From positions 1 to 64,000 of the forward strand of contig JBLHIH010000001.1 of assembly GCA_047616645.1 (NCBI GenBank): DNA of 64,000 nucleotides. The letters are read 5' to 3'. The position numbers and the translations under genes are program-made. A model generated the notes under the pieces. The model had not been told where the DNA came from. It worked only from the letters and a program-made list of their open reading frames with translations, and did no database searches. Shown here in pieces: positions 45,639 to 55,561 of the stretch (its first letter is position 1; every line of letters begins with the position of its first letter). Source of the stretch: JAHRVQ01 sp047616645 (lineage in GTDB: Bacteria > Pseudomonadota > Gammaproteobacteria > Pseudomonadales > Azotimanducaceae).

Positions 45639-46756
45639 CCAATTGCACTATAGATCTCAGTGTTATGCGAGTGATGCAAGAATCGCATCTCGGCCAATTT
45701 ATCTGCCATTGATTGGGTCGACGCTTTTTGATCTTCTGACATCATAAAGATATCGTGTAAAGTCGTACCAATTCCCTCTATATGACTCATCACCTTTGAA
45801 TGATCATATCCTTCTCTTTCATAGAATATATCGATAATACCACCGGCGTTAATAACATAATCTGGTGCATAAACGATGCCCTTATGGAAAAGATAATCTC
45901 CTGCGCTTTGAGTAGACAATTGGTTGTTAGCTGCACCTGCTACAATCGGCGCTTGTAAATCGACTAGGGAGTTCATATTTAATGCACCTCCCAAAGCACA
46001 GGGTGAATAAACCTCCATAGCTTGTTTATGTATGTCCTCGTTTGCTATCGGTGTTACGTCAAGTTCGTTAAGAATACGATCTATGGCAGGCTGAAACATG
46101 TCAGAAACCATCACTTTTGCGCCAGCATCCACCAACATTTTGGATAGATTACGTCCGACATTACCCACGCCCTGCACTGCTACTCTGATATCACTCAGGT
46201 CGTTACTTCCGAATTTGTGTTGTAGACTTGCTTTGATACCAACGAATACACCATAGGCAGTCATGGGTGAGGGATCTCCACTGGCTTCACTACCATCATT
46301 CAGCTTTTTATTCTGTACGCCTGCAATATAGGATGTCTCGCGTGCCATGACCCTAATATCGCCAACGCTGGTACCAGAGTCTTCTGCGGTAATATATCGA
46401 CCTTGAAGCGATTCGATGAACTTCCCCATGGCTTGAATTAAAGCTTTTGTTTTCATTACTTTAGGATCTGCAATAATAACGGCCTTACCTCCGCCAAGGG
46501 CGAGGTTTGCCAAAGCAGACTTATATGTCATGCCCCTAGACAACCTAAGGACGTCAGTAATAGCATCCTCTTCAGACTTATATGGCCAAATGCGGCAACC
46601 ACCCAGTGCCGGGCCCAGGTTGGAATTATGGATGGCAATAAAGGCGAGTAAACCTGAATTTTTATCAAAACAGCGTAAAACTGTTTCATGCTTATCAAAA
46701 TCTTCATGGAGTGAGACATCGATTTCTGTAACTTTCATAAGTCTAATTCCTAACAA
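45635..46756 (-). CDS. Leucine/valine-type amino acid dehydrogenase (Glu/Leu/Phe/Val DH family)
   Basis: 373 residues. LGPALGGCRIWPY, KSALANLALGGGKAVIIADP (catalytic Lys) and VAQGVGNVGRNLSKML-type RVAVQGVGNVGRNL NAD site, then PCALGGALN and ADYV-like PDYVINAGGIIDIFYE. The lengths and motifs fit leucine dehydrogenase: reversible NAD-dependent deamination of branched-chain amino acids to 2-oxo acids. It is 14 bases downstream of the giant 2-oxo acid oxidoreductase gene, which could take its products. Confidence 0.92.
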   Translation of the reverse strand: MLGIRLMKVTEIDVSLHEDFDKHETVLRCFDKNSGLLAFIAIHNSNLGPALGGCRIWPYKSEEDAITDVLRLSRGMTYKSALANLALGGGKAVIIADPKVMKTKALIQAMGKFIESLQGRYITAEDSGTSVGDIRVMARETSYIAGVQNKKLNDGSEASGDPSPMTAYGVFVGIKASLQHKFGSNDLSDIRVAVQGVGNVGRNLSKMLVDAGAKVMVSDMFQPAIDRILNELDVTPIANEDIHKQAMEVYSPCALGGALNMNSLVDLQAPIVAGAANNQLSTQSAGDYLFHKGIVYAPDYVINAGGIIDIFYEREGYDHSKVMSHIEGIGTTLHDIFMMSEDQKASTQSMADKLAEMRFLHHSHNTEIYSAIG

Positions 46757-46770
46757 ATCTATTTTTCAAA

Positions 46771-49700
46771 TTAAGCTGCATGTGGATCCATTATTTTTAC
46801 TGGTTCAGGTTGAGATGTTAACTTAGTCAGTAAATGTTCTTCTTCGATCTGCGTTAATCGAGCATTTTCGTGTTTGATGTATCCGTATCCTCGAATTTTT
46901 TGAGGTAACTCAAGAAGTGCTAAGGCGATGTGATGATTGTCCTTAGAAACCCATTTTTCACACAAACGAATAATATTTTCGTAACGCAGAATTAACTGCC
47001 GCTCGATCTTCCTATCTTCTGTATACCCAAAAGGATCTAAACTGCTTCCTCTCAAGAATTTGAATTTTGCTAACAAGTTAAATGCAGGCAACATCCACGC
47101 GCCAAAAGTTATTTTCCTAGGTAAGCCAGAATGCTTATCAATTGGTGCAATCACTGGGGGTGCCAAATGGAACGTCAGCTTATAATTCCCTTCAAATTGC
47201 TGATCTAGGGATTGTTTGAATTCTGGCTCACTGTAGAGCCGGGCAACTTCATACTCGTCTTTATAAGCTAAAACTTTACTGTAGTTAACTGCTAACGCTT
47301 TAGTGAGCTCGGGATTATTATATTCAGCAAAGGCCTCTACTGTAGATTGATACTTAGCCGCAAGGTCTTGATTTTGATATTCTGAAAGATAGTTTGATCG
47401 GTCTTGAATGATTTCATCAAGGTTGGATAATACCTTTTTAGCCTCGGGCTTAAATTGCACCAGTTGAGGTGCATGGGCTCTTAGCCTGCCAAGATTAAAA
47501 GCCTTTTCGTTTTCTTTTATTGAAATACCATTTAGATGAATTGCTTCGTAAATCGCATTTGATGAGATAGGAATCAGACCTTTTTGAAAAGCAAATCCAG
47601 CAAGGAAAATATTTGAGGCCATCGAAGCTCCCAACAATTCTTCAACTGCCTGGCTTGAATTGATAAAGAAGGTATTGTCTTTTCCTGTACATTCTTGAAT
47701 AATTTCTTTCATTGAATTAGCAGGAAACTTAGTATCGGGATCCCGAGTAAAGTCAGCCGTCATTGCTCTGTGATCATTAACAACTGCATGAGCTTGATCT
47801 CGATTAACTTTAACCATGGCGTCATTTGCAGACGCCACGACTAAGTCACAACCCAAAACCAATCTTGCTCCCCCTGCAGCTATTCTTGTTGCATATATGT
47901 CTTCAGGACTCCTCGCTATTTGAAGATGGGTTATCACGGCGCCAAACTTCTGAGCGAGTCCTGCCATATCCAATACGGACGCACCTTTGTTTTCAATATG
48001 TGCCGCCATGCCTAATATTGCACCGAGAGTGGTAACACCTGTTCCACCAACACCCGCTAAGACAATGCCGTAAGGTATATCTACATCGGGTAATTTCGGT
48101 TCTGGAAGTATTGTAAAGTCAAACTCTTGAGGAACTGGTGTCTTAATTTTCCCGCCTTTGACTGATACGAAGCTTGGGCAGAAACCTTTTACACAACTCA
48201 TATCCTTGTTGCAGCTTGATTGCTCGATTTTTCGTTTTCGTCCATATTCTGTTTCAACGGCGGATACAGACAGGCAATTTGAGGCAACGCCACAATCACC
48301 GCAACCCTCGCACACTTTCTCATTGATAAAAGGGCGGATATCGGGATCAACCATTGCACCACGTTTGCGTAACCGGCGTTTTTCTGCAGCGCAGGTCTGA
48401 TGATATATTAGGATTGAGGTTCCTGCCCGCTTTCTCATTTCAGTCTGAACTGCATCTAGATCATCTCGGTGATGAAATGTTGTGCCAGAAGGAAAATCAG
48501 TCTCATCATATTTATCAAGATCATCACTCACAACAACAATGCTTGCTATACCTTCCCCATCTAATTGATGTGACATCAATTCAACTGTGAGTTGTCCATC
48601 AACGGCTTGGCCGCCAGTCATAGCTACTGCATCATTAAAAAGTATTTTATAGGTGATATTGACCTTAGAGGCGATCGCCGCGCGAATTGCCAGTAAGCCA
48701 GAATGGAAATAAGTCCCATCTCCAAGGTTTTGAAAAACATGTTTCGTCTCTGTAAATGGCGCCTGACCTATCCATGTTGCACCTTCGCCCCCCATTTGCG
48801 TAAAAGTATCGGTTTCTCGATCCATCCATGTCGCCATATAATGACAACCGATACCACCCATAGCACGGCTACCTTTAGGAACAACCGTTGATGTATTGTG
48901 TGGGCAGCCAGAACAGAAATGTGGGATTCTCTCGACAATATCTTTAGGCCGATTTAGAAATCGTTCTTTCTCAGTCAGGAACGCGAGGCGTTCCTCTATC
49001 TTCTCGCTGGTAAAAAATTGTGTCAGCCTACCTGCTATAACTCGCGCAATAACGGCAGGTGTTAGTTCTCCAGTTGCTGGTAATAACCACTTGCCAGTTT
49101 CATCTTTTTTACCGACTACTGTTGGTCTGTCTTCGGAATTCCAGTTATATAACATGCTGGTCAGTTGGTCTTCTATCAATCCACGTTTCTCTTCTACAAC
49201 CACTACCTCATCAAGACCATGGGCAAATTCGTGAATGCCTTCGGGTTCAAGAGGCCAGGACATGCCAACTTTGAATAATCTCAAGCCGACTTCTTGTGCT
49301 AAAGATTCATCTATTCCTAAATCCTGTAGGGCTTGAAGGACATCTAAATAGGATTTCCCACAAGAGATAAGGCCTATCCTAGAATTGGGACCGTCGAGTG
49401 TTATCTTATTCAGTTTGTTTAATCGTGCAAAATCCAGAACTGCCGTTAGTTTTTCATTGTGTAACCTGAGTTCTTGCTCTAGTGGTTTATCAGGCCAACG
49501 GGAATGTAAATCCGGTGCTTCTGAATCGGGATAAGCTATTTGAATTCGACTGGTATCAATATTGGTAGAAAAAGAGGCATCGACGGTTTCAGCAATTGTT
49601 TTTAAGGCGACCCAACATCCACTGTAACGTGATAGTGCCCAGCCATAGAGGCCAAGATCAATAATTTCTTGCACACCTGATGGGTTCAAAACAGGGATCA

Positions 49701-50193
49701 TTGCGTCAACAAAGGCATATTCGGTTTGATGGGGTAGGGTAGAGGATTTACAGCCATGGTCATCGCCAGCGACGACCAAGACGCCGCCGTGTTTAGAGGT
49801 TCCTGCATGATTGGCATGCTTGAATACATCCCCCGAACGATCAACCCCAGGTCCTTTGCCGTACCACATTCCAAAAACACCATCATACTTGGCACCTTCG
49901 AATATATTGACTTGCTGAGATCCCCAAACAGATGTTGCAGCTAAGTCTTCATTTACGCCGGGCTGAAAATAGATGTTATGTTCAGCGAGGTATTTTTGCG
50001 CCTGCCATAATGTTTTGTCTAGACCGCCAAGAGGTGAACCTCGATATCCTGAAATGAAACCGGCAGTATTTAGACCCTCAGCTTTATCCATTTCTTGTTG
50101 TAACATGGGTAATCTGGCAAGTGCTTGGCTACCCGTGAGAAATACATGTCCTACTTTCTGGACATATTTATCTTCTAACTTGATTTTTGTCAT
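46771..50193 (-). CDS. Indolepyruvate:ferredoxin oxidoreductase family protein (fused subunits)
   Basis: 1140 residues combining the subunits of 2-oxo acid:ferredoxin oxidoreductases. N-terminal pyrimidine-binding part (GFISGYRGSPLGGLDKTLWQ, GKGPGVDRSGDVFKHANHAG), TPP-binding part (HFCSGCPHNTS, GGIGCHYMATWMDR), a ferredoxin-like Fe-S site CEGCGDCGVASNCLS (near 625-640), and the gamma-type domain (VLAGVGGTGVTTLGAILGMA). In aerobes these fused enzymes decarboxylate 2-oxo acids from aromatic or branched-chain amino acids to acyl-CoA. Together with the leucine dehydrogenase downstream it forms an amino-acid degradation unit, feeding the acyl-CoA dehydrogenases next door (inference). Confidence 0.93.
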   Translation of the reverse strand: MTKIKLEDKYVQKVGHVFLTGSQALARLPMLQQEMDKAEGLNTAGFISGYRGSPLGGLDKTLWQAQKYLAEHNIYFQPGVNEDLAATSVWGSQQVNIFEGAKYDGVFGMWYGKGPGVDRSGDVFKHANHAGTSKHGGVLVVAGDDHGCKSSTLPHQTEYAFVDAMIPVLNPSGVQEIIDLGLYGWALSRYSGCWVALKTIAETVDASFSTNIDTSRIQIAYPDSEAPDLHSRWPDKPLEQELRLHNEKLTAVLDFARLNKLNKITLDGPNSRIGLISCGKSYLDVLQALQDLGIDESLAQEVGLRLFKVGMSWPLEPEGIHEFAHGLDEVVVVEEKRGLIEDQLTSMLYNWNSEDRPTVVGKKDETGKWLLPATGELTPAVIARVIAGRLTQFFTSEKIEERLAFLTEKERFLNRPKDIVERIPHFCSGCPHNTSTVVPKGSRAMGGIGCHYMATWMDRETDTFTQMGGEGATWIGQAPFTETKHVFQNLGDGTYFHSGLLAIRAAIASKVNITYKILFNDAVAMTGGQAVDGQLTVELMSHQLDGEGIASIVVVSDDLDKYDETDFPSGTTFHHRDDLDAVQTEMRKRAGTSILIYHQTCAAEKRRLRKRGAMVDPDIRPFINEKVCEGCGDCGVASNCLSVSAVETEYGRKRKIEQSSCNKDMSCVKGFCPSFVSVKGGKIKTPVPQEFDFTILPEPKLPDVDIPYGIVLAGVGGTGVTTLGAILGMAAHIENKGASVLDMAGLAQKFGAVITHLQIARSPEDIYATRIAAGGARLVLGCDLVVASANDAMVKVNRDQAHAVVNDHRAMTADFTRDPDTKFPANSMKEIIQECTGKDNTFFINSSQAVEELLGASMASNIFLAGFAFQKGLIPISSNAIYEAIHLNGISIKENEKAFNLGRLRAHAPQLVQFKPEAKKVLSNLDEIIQDRSNYLSEYQNQDLAAKYQSTVEAFAEYNNPELTKALAVNYSKVLAYKDEYEVARLYSEPEFKQSLDQQFEGNYKLTFHLAPPVIAPIDKHSGLPRKITFGAWMLPAFNLLAKFKFLRGSSLDPFGYTEDRKIERQLILRYENIIRLCEKWVSKDNHHIALALLELPQKIRGYGYIKHENARLTQIEEEHLLTKLTSQPEPVKIMDPHAA

Positions 50194-50487
50194 CTGTTTG
50201 GCGCTCCCGAAGGAAGAATTATGCTTTGTTTAAGAGAAGCTAAGCTTGCTTATAGTAGCCAAAAAAGCGACATCAGTGAGCTGTAAAAAATTTCTGAGGA
50301 GGAGATTAGCGCGAGCGGAGTCGGGCAAAGTGACGGGTATATACATCGTGTTTTCCTCGGGGCAGGATCACTGCACTGGAATTATAGTCTGTGCTAAGGG
50401 GTTACCTTGCACATATACTGGCTGATCTTTTTAGCTGGGTAAGCTATGAACAACCGGGCTGCTTTGAGCAGGGGCGAATATTAACAG
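50194..50487. other. Intergenic region, nothing recognised
   Basis: About 290 bases between the start of the oxidoreductase gene and the end of the TetR gene. It should contain the promoter of the oxidoreductase-dehydrogenase pair. I see no gene, tRNA or clear operator in it. Confidence 0.5.
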
Positions 50488-51180
50488 TTATGTTCTTGAG
50501 GTCAACTCCTGCTTATGAAATAGATTGGCGTCTATCTGCGTGCGCTTTCTCGGCACGGCAATAGGTGGTAGAGGTCTTTGAGTTAGTGACTTTGCAACTG
50601 GATCTGGTATCCCTAACATTCTGAGAATGTGACGAGTTGTTTCTGCAATTGCATCTCGTGAAAGACGTTGCCTTCCTATCTCTCGGGTGATGTGGTTTAA
50701 CATTCCTGTAATGAGCTGAGACGTGAATTCAACATTTTCAACTTTGAACCTGCCAGTAGTTGCGCCTCTTTCAACGTCGCGTCGGCTCTGCTCATTTTCT
50801 TGCCTGAGTATATGCTCACCTTTAATGCCTGAGAACGCAATAAACTCATGCCATTCTTTGTTATCTTGCGCCTCTCTTAAGCAGTATTGGATTGTGACGG
50901 AGATGATTGTTGCTGGATCGACAAGAGGGGCTCTTATTTGATTGAGATCATCATGAAAATTTTCACGAAGCTCATCGAGTACTGCCTGATAAACATCATT
51001 TTTTGTTTCAAAGTAGTTGTAGAAAGTACCTAGGCCAAGCTTTGCACGATGCGTAATATCCTGGATTGTAGTTTTTTGGTGGGGTAGCTCAAATACGAGA
51101 GATTTTGCGGCTGATACGAGAGCAGCGCGAGTTGCCTGCCTTTTTAAATTCAGGCGACTGGGTTCATTCTTCATATGCAT
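50488..51180 (-). CDS. TetR family transcriptional regulator
   Basis: 230 residues. The N-terminal helix-turn-helix reads KRQATRAALVSAAKSLVFEL, then TIQDITHRAKLGLGTFYNYF, a typical TetR DNA-binding domain; the rest is a helical ligand domain with no clear family. Residues after about 200 are a basic tail. On the same strand as, and upstream of, the oxidoreductase and leucine dehydrogenase genes, which it may control. Confidence 0.9.
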   Translation of the reverse strand: MHMKNEPSRLNLKRQATRAALVSAAKSLVFELPHQKTTIQDITHRAKLGLGTFYNYFETKNDVYQAVLDELRENFHDDLNQIRAPLVDPATIISVTIQYCLREAQDNKEWHEFIAFSGIKGEHILRQENEQSRRDVERGATTGRFKVENVEFTSQLITGMLNHITREIGRQRLSRDAIAETTRHILRMLGIPDPVAKSLTQRPLPPIAVPRKRTQIDANLFHKQELTSRT

Positions 51181-51386
51181 TGCTCAACTAAACGTTTCAA
51201 AAACGTTCACACAGTAGTAAGGGAGTGCAAGAGTAACAACTTTTTCTTTTCCAAAACTGAAGATTTGATGGAAGATTCATTTTTTATATCCAGGTATCAA
51301 AAATACCTCGAAAATATCTAGAATAGGATACCTAAGTCGATTCAATACAATAAGATAAGAACTAATCGGAATCTACATTATGTTAT

Positions 51387-52709
51387 TCAGAAGCCGGTTT
51401 CTTCTTTAATTTCTTTTTTTCTTTGTTTACGTGCTACTGCAAGTTCCTTCTCTCTTTTCATGCTGGCTATTTTATCGAGCTTTTTCTGTTTGATGTCTGC
51501 TAAACGCTTAAGTCGAAGGGCTTCCGCTTCCTGCTTTGCTAACAGTCTCTTATTTTCACGTTTGTTGTAGAGTTTATTCTCTGCGCTATTAACAATACTT
51601 AGACTCAATTTGCCTGAGCGAATGAGTACGGATATAGCAATGCCGCTAAAGGCTATAACAGAGTGATGCGTCGTTTTTTTGAGAAAACCGCCATAAGTCA
51701 ACAAAAGTGCGTGATCAAGGATAGTTTTCAGGTGAGAAAGTTGAGATTTAGGCGCTTTTATTTCATAGCGCATGGTAATTGGCATCAGCTCTGGGCTAAC
51801 CATTACGAGGTATTGACCATTAGTAAGCCCCTTCAGCGCATTTGCCCCAATGAGTGCTATATATTCGTCCGGTTTTGCCAGAAAACCTATTCGATTTTGA
51901 AAAGATAATCCAAAACTACCGCCACCGGTTTTTCTTGACGCTAAGAACTGGTCAGCGAGAAGGAATATCCTTCTTTCAGTATCGGTAATCAGCTCTCGAG
52001 AAGCACTTTGATATTTTTCAATAAGGTTAATTTCCCTGCGTTTAATATAGGCGCCAAGCGCTGCGATATTGTAATAGCGTAGTGATGCTCTATTTCGTTT
52101 AACTTCTATATACAGAGCATTATTCCCACGAAGGAAAGTTATTTGCGATGTGGTCTCTGTATTGGCTTCTCCGTATTTGCGTTTGAGAACAGGGATAATG
52201 TCCTTTATATTTAGTATACCCTCAGCTTGAATTGACAAAGGTTTGCCGTCGAAATCTAATGTCACTGTATAAGTTATACCCTTAGAAGACATGAGAGAAG
52301 GAGTTGAAGGCGGTTTGATGTGAAAAGTTTCAAAATCCAAGGCAAGATCGCTCTCTTTATACTTTATTCCCCCTGGCAGTTTTTCTACTGGTCGCCATCC
52401 AAGCTCACTAATGATCAAGGAATTATCTAGGGTTTCAGTGAAACTGATTCCAAATGCACCTAATATTTCACCCTCACCTAATGGATATAATGAGCTATCT
52501 AAATAAGCAGAAGGAGGAATGGTTTTATTGGGCGTGTCTTCTTCTAGGTCTTCTGCGGGCGGTATTGTAGAAGGGGGCGAATTTTCCTTTGATTCGGGGC
52601 TGGGTTTTAGGCGTTGCATTCCAAGAGGCACTTCCTGCCACTGCTCAGCCTGTATGCTCAGAGTCAGTATTGTTAAGAGTAGAACGAGTAATAATTTAAC
52701 GACTAGCAC
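51387..52709 (-). CDS. Unrecognised exported protein with basic coiled-coil tail
   Basis: 440 residues with a signal peptide (VVKLLLVLLLTILTLSIQA). After a proline-rich linker (residues 34-66) comes a domain of about 300 residues starting LGEGEILGAFGISF and containing GITYTVTLDFDGKPL, ISELGWRPVEKLPGG and a possible alpha/beta fold that I do not recognise. A hydrophobic patch (VIAFSGIAISVLI) precedes a highly charged Lys/Arg/Glu-rich, helix-forming tail of about 60 residues (KQEAEALRLKRLADIKQKKL). The start overlaps the upstream small lipoprotein gene by 7 bases, so the two are an operon. No homologue comes to mind. Confidence 0.7.
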   Translation of the reverse strand: MLVVKLLLVLLLTILTLSIQAEQWQEVPLGMQRLKPSPESKENSPPSTIPPAEDLEEDTPNKTIPPSAYLDSSLYPLGEGEILGAFGISFTETLDNSLIISELGWRPVEKLPGGIKYKESDLALDFETFHIKPPSTPSLMSSKGITYTVTLDFDGKPLSIQAEGILNIKDIIPVLKRKYGEANTETTSQITFLRGNNALYIEVKRNRASLRYYNIAALGAYIKRREINLIEKYQSASRELITDTERRIFLLADQFLASRKTGGGSFGLSFQNRIGFLAKPDEYIALIGANALKGLTNGQYLVMVSPELMPITMRYEIKAPKSQLSHLKTILDHALLLTYGGFLKKTTHHSVIAFSGIAISVLIRSGKLSLSIVNSAENKLYNKRENKRLLAKQEAEALRLKRLADIKQKKLDKIASMKREKELAVARKQRKKEIKEETGF

Positions 52710-52948
52710 ACAGGATAGCCTTTTGCTTTCGACCTCTTCTTACACTCTCGGCTGATATTTGCACAAGAAATAGCGGCGCCAGGGGCTGGTTTGAATTTTT
52801 TCCCACTGCAGCGGTAAGCTCTATCAGCAAGTTTATAATTAGATAACAATGCAATGTCACCCGGATTACGTCCACAATAGGTCAGCGGTAATGACAGTAT
52901 TATTATTACTAAAAAACGGCTAGATAATTGTTTTAAATAAGAATTCAT
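52703..52948 (-). CDS. Small cysteine-rich lipoprotein
   Basis: 81 residues. Signal peptide with a lipobox-like end LSLPLTYC (Cys about 25) followed by GRNPGDIALL. The mature part has further cysteines (AYRCSGKKF, AISCANISRECKKRSKAKGY, PVC), so disulfides are likely. It precedes the exported 440-residue protein with a 7-base overlap. Unknown function. Confidence 0.6.
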   Translation of the reverse strand: MNSYLKQLSSRFLVIIILSLPLTYCGRNPGDIALLSNYKLADRAYRCSGKKFKPAPGAAISCANISRECKKRSKAKGYPVC

Positions 52949-53034
52949 ACGTAAACAGATAATGTGTAATAAATTGAGTATAGTGTGTGGATTGGAAAGG
53001 TGAAAATAATAATAAATAAATAATAAAAGGTGCG

Positions 53035-55524
53035 ATGATGGAACATGATCTGGTTCAGATAGCTGAGTTGGTCACCGGTATTACGCTACTCATGTTAATT
53101 GCGGCGATTACGACTATGTTGAGTAAACATGTCAGTAAATTGCCGCTTACTATCGCTTTAGTGTTTGTGGGTGTAGGCGTGTCTTACGCCTCTCATAATA
53201 TTGCAGCATTTCACTCCCTTGCAAATTTCACACTCAGTCCAGAACTGGTTCTTTTTGTCTTCATACCAACACTTATTTTCGAGTCAGCTTTCAATCTCAA
53301 TGCACGTCAGGTAGGCAGAAATATCTTACCTATTCTTACGCTTGCGGTGCCCGGGTTACTCATTTCGACTGCTATCATTGGATCAATTTTCGCTTTCTTC
53401 TCTCCTTTTAGCTTGTTAGTTGCATTGTTATTAGGTGCGATATTGAGTGCTACGGATCCAGTGGCGGTTATTTCCATCTTTAAACAGCTTGGTGTACCGG
53501 ATCGTTTAACTGTATTGGTTGAAGGGGAGAGTCTTCTTAATGATGCAACGTCTCTTGTACTCGCGACGCTACTGATTGGAATATTGTCAGCTGGGACTTT
53601 TTCTTCTGGGGTTATCGTTGATGGAATTGGAGAGTTTTTTGTTGTTTTCTTTGGCGGCGCTTTCGTTGGTTGGATATTGGCTGTCATCACTGGTCAGTTG
53701 CTCGGAAGCATTGAGTCAGATCCTGACATCGAAATAACGTTGTCTACCATTTTAGCTTATTTTTCTTTTATCATTGCCGAACATGTTTTCCATGTTAGTG
53801 GCATTATGGCCGTAGTGGCAGCTGGAATGGTTATTGGTTCGTGGGGTAAATCAAAAATATCCCCATCTTCAGTTTCTTTTATGGAGCACTTTTGGGAGTA
53901 CTTAGCTTATCTTGCAAATGTATTGATTTTTCTGATGGTGGGAATGCAGATAGAACTTGCGATTCTTTGGGAAAATATCGATCTTATCTTTTTGGTAGTT
54001 GGTGGAATGTTGATCTCTAGGGCAATTGTCGTCTTTGGTATCGTCCCCTTAGTTGGGAAAATACCAGGTACCGAGCCAATCGGATTGCCATATCAGATGG
54101 TCATGTATTGGGGTGGATTACGAGGGGCGATTGCATTGGCGATTGTGTTGGCAATGCCCCCATTTGAATACAAAGATACGCTTATTGCTGTTGTCATGGG
54201 TGCTGTGCTTTTTACATTAATTGTTCAAGGACTCTCGATAGAATTCCTGGTTAAGAAGCTCGGTTTGGACAAATTGAGCGTCGCTGACAACCTCGCTCAG
54301 CTAGATGGCGATCGCAAGGCTAGAATTGAAGGTTTGTCACGTTTGGATACTTTGGTCAGCAGCGGTTTATTCTCTCAGCGTATTGCTGACAATATGAGGG
54401 AAAAAGGGCAGAGGCAAATTGAGGACATCGGTACAGAAGTAAAACAGCTGCACCAAACTATGGATTCTGGTTCGATGACGAATACCTTAGCGCTTCGTTG
54501 CCTTGTTCGAGAAAAAGCGCGTTACTCTGAATTGTTCTCTCAAGGCTTAATTAATGAGTGGGCCTATAGAGAACTGGATCACAATACCGATGTACAAATC
54601 GACGGCGTAAGATACAGCAACTTGCTTCCTGGTCTCAGTCTAAATGTATCTATCAGTAAGCGCTTCAGTCTTGTCCTTATGAGTATTCTCGATTATATTC
54701 CTGGGGCAGGTGGTGTCTTAGAAAACTTACGAACACAATGGATAGTGCGAGATTATGGTGCTGCATGGGGTCGCTACCGCGCGAGTATGAGTGTTCTAGA
54801 TGAAATACATAATATCGCTGGTGATGAAATTGACAGTGATACAGAATCAAAAATAAAAACGGTCTACGAAGAAATTGCTGGCCATGCCAAGAGTATGATT
54901 GACGACTTTGGTGAACAATTTCCAGAATTTGTTGAGACAATGCAGGAGCAATTGGGTCAGAGGTTGATGCTTATTGCAGAGCGCGATTCTGTTAAACATA
55001 GCGCAGGCCTTGGATTGGTACCATCGAGTATCGCAGGTAAAATACTGAAGGATCAATCCGAGCGAATTCGTATGTTAGCCAAAGATAATATGACGGCATA
55101 CTTTGAAATAAGTGTGGACGAACTGTTAAGTAAAGTCCCTTTATTTTCAGAGCTTGATGCCAGTCATTATCCATTGATTGCTAAGAACCTCAGAGCAAAA
55201 ACCGTTGCAGCTGGAACGAACATCATTAAGCAGGGGCAATCAGGTGATTCCATGTTTCTTATTGCGCGAGGCATTGCAAATGTGACTGTTTCGGAAAACG
55301 GTGTCGAGAAGCAGGTTGCTAGTTTGTATGCAGGTGACTTTTTTGGAGAGTCCGCCTTGCTTCATCGGTCGCCAAGAAATGCAACGACAACTGCAGCAAC
55401 GCCTTGTTCATGTTACGAGCTGAAAGGAGCTGACCTTGATAAAATTTGTGAAGCCTATCCAGAGATTAGAAGGGGAGTAGAGTTGGTTGACGAAAAAAGA
55501 AAAATGGCTAACGCTTCTGAATAG
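53035..55524 (+). CDS. CPA1 sodium/proton antiporter with C-terminal cNMP-binding domain
   Basis: 829 residues. About 12 membrane segments in the first 430 residues with NhaP-type motifs: FIPTLIFESAFNLN, LLGAILSATDPVAVISIFKQ, LVEGESLLNDATSLVLATLL and WGGLRGAIALAIVLAMP; the Asp in ATDP and in LLNDATS are transport residues. A helical linker of about 250 residues leads to a cyclic-nucleotide-binding domain (GQSGDSMFLIARGIANVTV near 732, GDFFGESALLHRSPRNATTT near 767). It exchanges Na+ for H+ for pH and salt control; the cNMP domain suggests gating by a nucleotide. Confidence 0.92.
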   Translation: MMEHDLVQIAELVTGITLLMLIAAITTMLSKHVSKLPLTIALVFVGVGVSYASHNIAAFHSLANFTLSPELVLFVFIPTLIFESAFNLNARQVGRNILPILTLAVPGLLISTAIIGSIFAFFSPFSLLVALLLGAILSATDPVAVISIFKQLGVPDRLTVLVEGESLLNDATSLVLATLLIGILSAGTFSSGVIVDGIGEFFVVFFGGAFVGWILAVITGQLLGSIESDPDIEITLSTILAYFSFIIAEHVFHVSGIMAVVAAGMVIGSWGKSKISPSSVSFMEHFWEYLAYLANVLIFLMVGMQIELAILWENIDLIFLVVGGMLISRAIVVFGIVPLVGKIPGTEPIGLPYQMVMYWGGLRGAIALAIVLAMPPFEYKDTLIAVVMGAVLFTLIVQGLSIEFLVKKLGLDKLSVADNLAQLDGDRKARIEGLSRLDTLVSSGLFSQRIADNMREKGQRQIEDIGTEVKQLHQTMDSGSMTNTLALRCLVREKARYSELFSQGLINEWAYRELDHNTDVQIDGVRYSNLLPGLSLNVSISKRFSLVLMSILDYIPGAGGVLENLRTQWIVRDYGAAWGRYRASMSVLDEIHNIAGDEIDSDTESKIKTVYEEIAGHAKSMIDDFGEQFPEFVETMQEQLGQRLMLIAERDSVKHSAGLGLVPSSIAGKILKDQSERIRMLAKDNMTAYFEISVDELLSKVPLFSELDASHYPLIAKNLRAKTVAAGTNIIKQGQSGDSMFLIARGIANVTVSENGVEKQVASLYAGDFFGESALLHRSPRNATTTAATPCSCYELKGADLDKICEAYPEIRRGVELVDEKRKMANASE

Positions 55525-55561
55525 AACGCTGAAATTGTATTATATTTGATCAATTATTTCT

